Assembly: GCA_002348345.1 (NCBI GenBank)
Contig: DEAY01000426.1
Location: forward strand, 1 to 9,481
Direction of reading: 5' to 3'
From: Verrucomicrobia bacterium UBA2970
Lineage (GTDB): Bacteria > Verrucomicrobiota > Verrucomicrobiia > Limisphaerales > AAA164-E04
Length of the DNA stretch: 9,481 nucleotides
Below the pieces are notes generated by a model. The model was not told where the DNA came from and did not search any database. It saw only the letters and a program-made list of their open reading frames with translations. The position numbers were made by a program, and so were the translations under genes. Shown here in pieces: positions 1 through 6,381 of the stretch. How positions within the stretch are numbered: position 1 is the first letter of the stretch; each line of letters starts with the position of its first letter.

Positions 1-343
1 TTGAATCAAGAATCCCCGCCCGATTTCCGGGAGAACCGATGGTTTCGCTGATGCGGTGCGAACCCCGGAGGGACGCACGATTGGCAGGGGATGGACCAAA
101 GGAAGACGGGGCCCTATCGATTGGGATTGAGGGTGGTTTGGTTTAGGGATAAGCGATGGCTTGGCAAAGGCGATTGGAAGAACGACTGGAGATGCGACCC
201 GGAATACGATCGAGAATTGGACGGGTGAGGCAAGGTTGGGAAGGATGGATCGTTGGAACGGGATTCGCCTTACGCTGGTGAGAGGGTGGCTTCTGGAGGC
301 CTCCCCGACGATTGGGTGTTGCGGAGGGAAAAAGCGATAGAAG
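1..343. other. Upstream region without a supportable gene
   Basis: No reading frame here gives a recognisable protein. The short frames open on either strand (for example a 95-codon minus-strand frame at 143-430 and a 66-codon plus-strand frame at 253-453) overlap each other and the start of the aminomutase gene, and look like chance ORFs. In the first plus-strand frame a stop lies at 49-51, and another frame is open from the left edge to about 146, so the tail of an upstream gene could be present, but I do not recognise one. The stretch contains GATTGG four times (79, 119, 172, 310) and AATTGG once (215). A perfect palindrome GGAGGCCTCC lies at 295-304. I see no clear promoter, and nothing that resembles the conserved core of a lysine riboswitch. 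Confidence 0.5.
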
Positions 344-1768
344 ATGAGTCAACTTGCGGGAGACATTGGGGAACCACCCGAGAGGGCGGGTCGGGCCTTG
401 TTGAAGGAACCCGCTGTTCGGGAAACCCACTCGATGCCGAGGCTCTCCTATGAGTTCGACATCGAGTCGTGTTGGAAATCGATCCCGGCCTGGCGGGCGG
501 TTTCAGCCGAGGAGTTTTCCGACCACCAATGGCAGTTGCGCAACAGCGTGAGTTCCCTCAGTGGCCTGGCCAAGGTATTGGGGTCGCGTCTCTCGGAGGG
601 AGCCTTGGAGGAATTCAAGCGGGGGATGCAGACCGCTCCAATGAATATGCGCCTCACCCCCTATCTTGTTTCTCTCATTGATTGGGACCATCCCGAATCC
701 GATCCCCTGCGACGGCAATTCATCCCCATGGCCTCACAACTCCTGGCCGATCACCCGATGCATCAGGAAGATTCCCTCGGTGAGGACGAGGATCGCGTGG
801 CTCCCTTCCTGACCCATCGGTATCACGACAAAGCGCTGTTCCTTCCGACGACGATCTGTCCGGTTTACTGTTCCTATTGCACTCGGAGCCGAGTGGTGGG
901 GGGGAGTACGCCGGTTCGGGATAAGGCAACCTACGGCGCAAAACAAACGGCCTGGGAGGAAACCTTTGCCTACATTCGCTCCCATCCTGAACTTGAGGAT
1001 ATCGTGATCTCCGGGGGAGACGCTTCGATGTTGAGGCCCGATCAATTGGAGGAAATCGGACTGACCTTGTTGGGGATTCCTCACGTGCGTCGAATTCGGA
1101 TTGCCACCAAGGGACTGGCGATCTTGCCGATGCAGGTGACCAGCGACGACGGATGGGTTAAAGCGCTGGAACGAGTGACGGATTTTGGTCGGAAGGCCTT
1201 CAAGGAAGTGTGTCTTCATACCCATTTCGGAACGACTCGAGAGATGTCGCAGTGGACGGTGGAGGCGATGAAGCGACTGGTCGGCATCGGAATCAAGGTC
1301 CGGAATCAATCGGTCCTGCTGCGGGGTGTCAACGATACCTTTGGTTCGATGTATCGTTTGGTCAAATCGCTTTCTTGGTTAACCATCCAGCCCTACTACG
1401 TTTATACCCATGACATGGTTCCAGGATGTGAGCATCTGCGCACCACCATTGCCACCACCGAGGAGCTCTCCAAAGCGTTGTTGGGGACCACCGCTGGATT
1501 CAATCTGCCTCGTTTTGTCTGCGATGCTCCCGGCGGAGGGGGTAAGAGGGAGATCTCGAGTTACGAGTATTACGATGCTCAGAAAGGGATTTCTGCCTGG
1601 ACCGCCCCCCGAATCAAACCCGGACGAGTGTTTTATTATTACGATCCGATCGATGAGCTCCCGAGCGAAGGCCAGGCGTTTTGGAGAAACGTCGAAGCCA
1701 ATGGGGCCGTGTTGGAGGATGAACGGAGTCGCATCGAGGCGAGAATTCGATCGTTGTCCCCCGCCTAG
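344..1768 (+). CDS. kamA: KamA-family radical SAM aminomutase (probable lysine 2,3-aminomutase)
   Basis: This is a cytoplasmic radical SAM, PLP-dependent enzyme that moves an amino group from C2 to C3 of an amino acid, most likely L-lysine to beta-lysine. In the 474-residue form, C172-C176-C179 (CPVYCSYC) is the CxxxCxxC motif for the [4Fe-4S] cluster. SGGD at 223-226 is the SAM-binding loop, and NQSVLLRGVND lies farther on. K401 in DAPGGGGK is the PLP lysine. D357 (HDMVPGCEHLRT) and D394 align with D293 and D330 of the Clostridium enzyme, which hold the lysine epsilon-amino group, and R181 after the third cysteine matches the carboxylate-binding R134. The region between the SAM loop and HTHF is longer than in the classical enzyme, so this is a divergent subclade and substrate identity is inferred. 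An in-frame stop at 338 limits the start to ATG 344. GGAGGG at 323-328 is rather far upstream. ATG 434 (444 residues) is a serious alternative, because the conserved part begins near residue 48. An EpmB-like role on elongation factor P is less likely, because this protein is much longer than EpmB and no efp gene is visible. Confidence 0.9.
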   Translation: MSQLAGDIGEPPERAGRALLKEPAVRETHSMPRLSYEFDIESCWKSIPAWRAVSAEEFSDHQWQLRNSVSSLSGLAKVLGSRLSEGALEEFKRGMQTAPMNMRLTPYLVSLIDWDHPESDPLRRQFIPMASQLLADHPMHQEDSLGEDEDRVAPFLTHRYHDKALFLPTTICPVYCSYCTRSRVVGGSTPVRDKATYGAKQTAWEETFAYIRSHPELEDIVISGGDASMLRPDQLEEIGLTLLGIPHVRRIRIATKGLAILPMQVTSDDGWVKALERVTDFGRKAFKEVCLHTHFGTTREMSQWTVEAMKRLVGIGIKVRNQSVLLRGVNDTFGSMYRLVKSLSWLTIQPYYVYTHDMVPGCEHLRTTIATTEELSKALLGTTAGFNLPRFVCDAPGGGGKREISSYEYYDAQKGISAWTAPRIKPGRVFYYYDPIDELPSEGQAFWRNVEANGAVLEDERSRIEARIRSLSPA

Positions 1769-2049
1769 TGGCCTCTCAGGGAAACCATTGAGATGCGGTC
1801 GCCAAGGTGGTCGTGAAACGCTGGGGCCCGTCGGAAGTCATCCGATGGGATCGGCGATCATGATTCTTTCCATCGCGGGAGGGGTTCAAGGGCTGGAGAC
1901 AGCGATAGGATCCCGGACCGTGTTCCTTGAGTCGGGTTGCCGATGTCGAATCGGGAGGGACGGAGCATCCGCTCCTCGAACCCCAACCGCCCATTCCGTT
2001 GTCGACCCCATCCCCAGAAGAAACCTTTGCCCTTGCGGTTTCACCGGGA

Positions 2050-3219
2050 ATGAGTAGGGGTTTCTCGGTGGAGCCTGTGACTCAGACGCTTGCGGAGTTG
2101 ATCCGTCTGAACAGTGTGAACCCGGAGTGGGGCGGCCCGGGCGAAGGCGCCGTGGCGGCAGCCGTGAAGGATTTCTTTCAGCGGGCCGCCATCGAGGTCT
2201 GGGAGGAAGCGGTTCTCCCGGGTCGCAGTAATGTCATGGCCCGCCTGCCCGGCGATGATCCGCGGCGTCGGGTCGTGTTGGAGGCTCATATGGATACGGT
2301 TTCGGCCAAGGCGATGGCCATGGACCCGTTTGACCCGGTCATCGAGTCTAACCGGATGCGGGGTCGGGGTAGTTGTGATGTGAAGGCGGGTCTGGCCGCC
2401 ATGATGCACGCGTTGCGTGACGTGAAGGCAGCGGGGCGGAAACCTCCATGCGAGATCGTGTTGGCCGCGGTGGTGGATGAAGAGCATCTTTTTCGAGGGG
2501 TTGTGTCGCTGGTTGAGTCCTTGGGGAGGGGGCCGGCTGCTGAGGCGGCGGTGGTTGCTGAGCCCACTGGTTTACGGGTCGTTCGGGCCAACAAAGGCGT
2601 GGTCCGTTGGCGGGTGGTGACAAAAGGGAAAGCCTGCCACAGCTCTCAACCGAACCGGGGTCAAAATGCGATTGCCGGGATGGCCCGGGTGGTCCTGGCA
2701 TTACAGGAACATTTCGCGAGCCTCGAATGCTCTCCGCACGCCTTACTCGGGGCGGCGACGGGATCGATTGGCACGATTGAAGGAGGAACCCAGGTGAATT
2801 TTGTGCCGGACCGATGCGAGATCAAGATCGACCGGCGCTTGCTTCCCGGTGAATCCGCTCCCCATGTATTGGCCCAATGTGAAGAGGTTCTGCGGGGGCT
2901 CCGAATGGAGAACCCTCGGCTGCTGGTGACGATGGAGCCGCCCGACCTGGTGGATGAGGCCATGGAAACGCCCGCCGGAGCGGAAGTCGTTCAGGTGGCA
3001 ACTCGCATTGCCGACCGCTTGGGTCTCGATGGTAACCCGATCGGAGTGCCCTTCGGGTGTGACAGCACCAAACTTTCCCGGGCCGGGATTCCGAGTATCG
3101 TGTTCGGGCCGGGTTCGATTGATCGAGCGCATACGCCGGAAGAATACGTCGAACTGGACCAGGTTGAAACGGCCGTTGAGTTCTATCGACGATTCGTGCT
3201 CGAATTTGGGGGAGCGTGA
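2050..3219 (+). CDS. M20 family metallohydrolase (ArgE/DapE/acetyl-lysine deacetylase-like)
   Basis: This is a probable cytoplasmic di-zinc hydrolase of the M20 family, which cleaves N-acyl amino acids (ArgE, DapE, ACY1) or short peptides. With the start at ATG 2050 it has 389 residues, normal for the family. Metal and catalytic residues are all in place: H80 and D82 (HMDTV), bridging D110 (GSCDVKAG), catalytic E144 and ligand E145 (VVDEEH), E171 (AEPT) and H361 (AHTPEEYV). H197 (HSSQPNRGQNAI) marks the inserted dimerisation domain. The frame is open from a TTG at 1927, but those 41 extra residues are low-complexity (rich in Pro, Ser and Glu) and precede the family's conserved beginning, so I prefer 2050. 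GTG 2068, with AGGGG at 2056-2060, is another option. The 281 bases after the aminomutase gene contain no gene. The neighbour suggests an acyl-beta-lysine or acyl-lysine substrate, like Bacillus YodQ, but this is inference. Carboxypeptidase G2-like or dipeptidase activity is possible. There is no signal peptide. Confidence 0.85.
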   Translation: MSRGFSVEPVTQTLAELIRLNSVNPEWGGPGEGAVAAAVKDFFQRAAIEVWEEAVLPGRSNVMARLPGDDPRRRVVLEAHMDTVSAKAMAMDPFDPVIESNRMRGRGSCDVKAGLAAMMHALRDVKAAGRKPPCEIVLAAVVDEEHLFRGVVSLVESLGRGPAAEAAVVAEPTGLRVVRANKGVVRWRVVTKGKACHSSQPNRGQNAIAGMARVVLALQEHFASLECSPHALLGAATGSIGTIEGGTQVNFVPDRCEIKIDRRLLPGESAPHVLAQCEEVLRGLRMENPRLLVTMEPPDLVDEAMETPAGAEVVQVATRIADRLGLDGNPIGVPFGCDSTKLSRAGIPSIVFGPGSIDRAHTPEEYVELDQVETAVEFYRRFVLEFGGA

Positions 3220-3642
3220 TCAACTCGCGACGGCCGTTTCTCACGGCGCGAGGCCGGAACGCTGGTCGGCAAGGGCCGCAGTCCGTCGGCGGAACTAGAG
3301 GTGAGCGGCCGCATTGATGCACGCGTCCGGCTTCGATCGTTGGACATGGAGCCCTATCCTCCGGCACAAGGATTCAACAAGGAAACCCTTCGGAATCATT
3401 CCAGTCCCTTGGGTCCTCGGCTGGTCCTGATTCAGATGAGCTCCGGTTTGTTCGACAATGGTTCTCTCCCCGATGAGGAGAAGGGGTGGAAATTAAAGAA
3501 AACCTGCCGAGTGGATCTTCTTTTTGCAGACCGCATTGCCGGGGATGATGGGGTGGTCGGCATCCCTGCTCCTTACGGAACAGGACTGGTCCCCCCGTCC
3601 AATCGATGTTAAAAGGTCAGGAATTCCAAAGGATCACGAGTG
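3220..3642. other. Long intergenic region, with one doubtful 103-codon ORF
   Basis: This stretch separates the M20 gene from the exported cytochrome-like gene. A plus-strand frame runs from GTG 3301 to 3612 (103 codons). Its amino-acid composition is not absurd for a protein, but it matches no family I know, has no good Shine-Dalgarno sequence, and has overlapping frames on the other strand, so I do not call it a gene. Just after the M20 stop, TCGCG (3225-3229) and CGCGA can form the base of an imperfect hairpin with CCGT/ACGG above it, but no T-run follows. The slightly AT-rich patch around 3489-3530 is a candidate promoter area by composition only. I could not find a convincing -35/-10 pair. 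Confidence 0.45.
3628..3633 (+). promoter_or_regulatory. Ribosome binding site deciding the start of the PSCyt1/DUF1549/DUF1553 gene
   Basis: AAAGGA ends 9 bases before ATG 3643 and 6 bases before an in-frame GTG at 3640. The two start codons are adjacent (GTGATG). The spacing fits ATG 3643 slightly better, and the signal peptide reads MKTRF from there. Confidence 0.6.
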
Positions 3643-6381
3643 ATGAAGACGCGATTCATAGTCCTCCTCGCCCTGGCAGGTGTCGTTCGACCCTGTCAAG
3701 GCGCTGTGGATGGGATCGCGTATTTTGAACGTGAGATTCGACCGATCTTAGTTCGGCATTGTTATGAATGCCATTCGACCGATTCCAAGGTCAAAGGCGG
3801 GCTCCGACTCGATTCCAGGGAGGGGGTGGAGGCGGGAGGGGACCATGGGGCGATCCTCGTCAAGGGAGATCCGGAGGCCAGCCGAGTCATTGTAGCCGTC
3901 CGCTATCAAGACGGTGATCTTCAGATGCCTCCCAGCAATCCACTGTCTCGGGAACAGGTCTCCAAACTAGAGCATTGGATTGCAATGGGAGCGCCCGATC
4001 CACGGATCTCGTCTCGGACCAACCAAGGAAGACTCGAAGGGATGAGCCCCTCGGAGGGCCGGCGATTCTGGTCCTTTCAACCCCTCGCCTCCGTCGGCAT
4101 CCCTGATCGTCAATCCCCCTTCATTCAAAACTCCATCGACCGCTTTGTTTTGGAGACCCTGGAGGAGAAACAGCTCCGACCGGCTTCCCGTGCCGACAAG
4201 ACCACTCTCATCCGTCGCGTGACGCAGGACCTGACCGGTCTTCCTCCCACCGCCGGTGAAATTACTGCTTTCCTGAGCGATGAGTCGCCGAACGCCTTCG
4301 AACGAGTCGTGGAGCGACTCCTGAGTTCCCCGCACTATGGCGTGCGTTGGGGGCGGCATTGGCTCGATGTGGCCCGATACGCGGATTCGAATGGTCTCGA
4401 TGAGAACATTGGTTTCGGCAATGCGTGGCGCTATCGCGATTATGTTGTTCAATCCTTCAATGACGACAAGCCGTATGATCAGTTCCTGATTGAGCAGTTG
4501 GCAGGGGACCTCGTTCCCGGAGCCAATCAGGAAACGCTGACGGCCACCGGCTTTTTGCAGTTGGGGCCCAAGGTTCTGGCCGAGCCGGATGTGGAGAAAC
4601 TGCAATGGGACGTCATCGACGAGCAGCTCGACACGATGGGAAAAACCTTCCTCGGGATGACCTTCGGTTGCGCACGGTGTCATGACCACAAGTTTGATCC
4701 TATCAAGCAAACCGACTACTACGGCTTGGCCGCCATCTTCAAGGGCACGCGTACGTTCGGTGGAGAAAACATGGGAGCAATCAAGTTTTGGTATGAACAT
4801 TCCATTGCTTCGGAAGAGGACAAGGCGCGCCTCAAGGAGGTGGACGCCGAACTCAAAAATCTCAATTCGGCCGCCTCGGCCTACAAAAACAAAGCCGTTT
4901 CGCGGATCCGGACTGAGGCGCGAGCAAACGCGGTCGAGTACCTCGTGGCCTGCACACAATTCGATTCCTCGATGCCGCTGACCGACCTCGCCCGGATAGC
5001 GGCCCCCAAGGCGCTCCACCCGAGGATCCTCCACCATTGTCGGAAGCACCTGGAGTATCATCGGGAGGATCCGTTCTTTGCTGATTGGCACCGCTATGCC
5101 GACGAGGGAAAGGTGGAGGCTCTGAGAGATCACTATGCGTCCTTGTTTGAAAAGGCAGAGAAAGCCCTCGCCCTCGCGCGAAAGGAGGATGCCAAGATGA
5201 CGTCGTTGAAGGACGAGCAACTGGAGCGGGCCCGGGCGGCCCTTGATGACAAGGCGGGGTTTCTCGCCGTGCCCACGGTCGATGCCGATGCCTTTGGAGA
5301 AGAAACACTGGCCGAGTATTTCCGGTTGCTGGCGGTCGCCCGCGCCTTTGAATCAACGGCCCCCGATGCGCCCGCCTTGATGGGGGTGGGTGATGGCGAG
5401 GTGGTCGATACGGTGCCGTTGTTGATCCGAGGGGATTGGAAGCGTCGCGGTCGCGAGGTGGCGCGGGCGGTTCCTCAGGTGATGCGTTGGAATGGGGAAG
5501 GGCCCCCCTTTCAAAGGGAGACGAGTGGCCGGTTGGAGCTCGCTCGTTGGATGGTCGATCCTCGCCATCCCCTCACCGCGCGGGTGATGGTCAACCGCCT
5601 CTGGGGCTGGCATTTCGGAGCGGGATTGGTGGCAAGCACGGAGAACTTTGGCGTCATGGGAGATCGGCCTTCGCATCCTGAGTTACTGGACTGGTTGGCC
5701 CGGTACTTTGTGCAGTCGGGATGGTCGATCAAGGCAATGCATCGTTTGATCCTCGGATCGGGGACCTGGCAGATGGCCTCGCACCATCCGAAGGAATCGG
5801 AATACCAGGCGATGGATCCGGAAAACAGATGGTTGTGGAAACAGAATCTCCGTCGTCTGTCAGCCGAGCAGATTCGCGATTCCGTGCTGGCGGTTTCGGG
5901 ACGTCTCGACCGGTGCTTAGGGGGCAAGACCCTTCCTCTCCGCAATCGACAGTTTGTGTTTAATCATACCTCCGAGGATCATACGACTTATGACAGCCTT
6001 CGCCGGGCGATCTATCTTCCGGTGATTCGCAATCACCTCTATCCTTTCTTTCAACAATTCGATTTTCCCGATCCGACCATGCCGACCGGGGTGCGGCAAG
6101 AAACGGTCATCGCCCCGCAGGCACTGGTGATGTTGAACGATCCGCTGATGCTCGACTCCGCGACGGCGTTGGCGGAAACGATTCTAGGAGGCCATGAAAC
6201 TTTCGAAGATCGACTCCAAGCGATTTACCTCCGCTGCCTGGGGCGGGTTCCGACCAAGGCCGAGGTGGAGCGGGGAGGCGAGTTCATTGGAATCGTCACG
6301 GCCCGGCACTCCGTCAGGAAGGCCTGGGCGCTTTACGGGCAGGGATTGTTCGCCAGCAACGGATTCCTCTATTTGAAATGA
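3643..6381 (+). CDS. Exported PSCyt1–DUF1549 (PSCyt2)–DUF1553 (PSD1) protein
   Basis: This is a large exported protein (912 residues) of a family typical of Planctomycetota and Verrucomicrobiota. Residues 1 to about 21 form a signal peptide (MKTRF, then a hydrophobic run). The PSCyt1 domain, about 27-125, has a haem c-binding motif C40-Y-E-C43-H44 and a probable distal ligand M95 in LQMPP, as in small c-type cytochromes. DUF1549, about 165-375, begins at IDRFVLETL and includes SPHYGVRWGRHWLDVARYAD and a second CxxCH (C343-ARC346-H347) followed by DHKFDP. Residues about 387-425 and 493-532 are charged and predicted by eye to be helical or coiled coil. DUF1553, from about 624 to the end, shows LARWMVDPRHPLTARVMVNR and FQQFDFPDP. 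No LamG, carbohydrate-binding or other inserted domain is visible. The stop codon overlaps the DUF1501 start. Established: these families occur as adjacent pairs in many copies per genome, often near sulfatase or polysaccharide genes. The biochemical role is unproven. Inference: a periplasmic or surface redox-linked partner of the DUF1501 protein. Confidence 0.92.
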   Translation: MKTRFIVLLALAGVVRPCQGAVDGIAYFEREIRPILVRHCYECHSTDSKVKGGLRLDSREGVEAGGDHGAILVKGDPEASRVIVAVRYQDGDLQMPPSNPLSREQVSKLEHWIAMGAPDPRISSRTNQGRLEGMSPSEGRRFWSFQPLASVGIPDRQSPFIQNSIDRFVLETLEEKQLRPASRADKTTLIRRVTQDLTGLPPTAGEITAFLSDESPNAFERVVERLLSSPHYGVRWGRHWLDVARYADSNGLDENIGFGNAWRYRDYVVQSFNDDKPYDQFLIEQLAGDLVPGANQETLTATGFLQLGPKVLAEPDVEKLQWDVIDEQLDTMGKTFLGMTFGCARCHDHKFDPIKQTDYYGLAAIFKGTRTFGGENMGAIKFWYEHSIASEEDKARLKEVDAELKNLNSAASAYKNKAVSRIRTEARANAVEYLVACTQFDSSMPLTDLARIAAPKALHPRILHHCRKHLEYHREDPFFADWHRYADEGKVEALRDHYASLFEKAEKALALARKEDAKMTSLKDEQLERARAALDDKAGFLAVPTVDADAFGEETLAEYFRLLAVARAFESTAPDAPALMGVGDGEVVDTVPLLIRGDWKRRGREVARAVPQVMRWNGEGPPFQRETSGRLELARWMVDPRHPLTARVMVNRLWGWHFGAGLVASTENFGVMGDRPSHPELLDWLARYFVQSGWSIKAMHRLILGSGTWQMASHHPKESEYQAMDPENRWLWKQNLRRLSAEQIRDSVLAVSGRLDRCLGGKTLPLRNRQFVFNHTSEDHTTYDSLRRAIYLPVIRNHLYPFFQQFDFPDPTMPTGVRQETVIAPQALVMLNDPLMLDSATALAETILGGHETFEDRLQAIYLRCLGRVPTKAEVERGGEFIGIVTARHSVRKAWALYGQGLFASNGFLYLK

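Noticed and set aside
1..343. Lysine riboswitch ahead of kamA
   Set aside because: I looked because of the lysine link, but the conserved core motifs and five-helix arrangement are not evident.
734..1309. 191-codon minus-strand ORF inside the aminomutase gene
   Set aside because: It lies wholly opposite a well-supported gene with conserved motifs, and its translation matches no family.
1769..1800. Hairpin TCTCA/TGAGA just after the kamA stop as terminator
   Set aside because: The stem is only 5 bases with a 10-base loop and no T-run.
1927..2049. TTG start extending the M20 protein by 41 residues
   Set aside because: The extension is low-complexity and lies before the usual family start; ATG 2050 gives a normal length.
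1410..2057. 215-codon plus-strand ORF crossing the end of kamA into the M20 gene
   Set aside because: It is in another frame over conserved KamA residues, has a composition rich in Arg, Pro and Ser, and no recognisable domain.
3967..5220. 417-codon minus-strand ORF opposite the DUF1549 region
   Set aside because: It is long, but antisense to an intact multi-domain gene; the open frame is a by-product of GC-rich codon bias, and the translation resembles nothing known.
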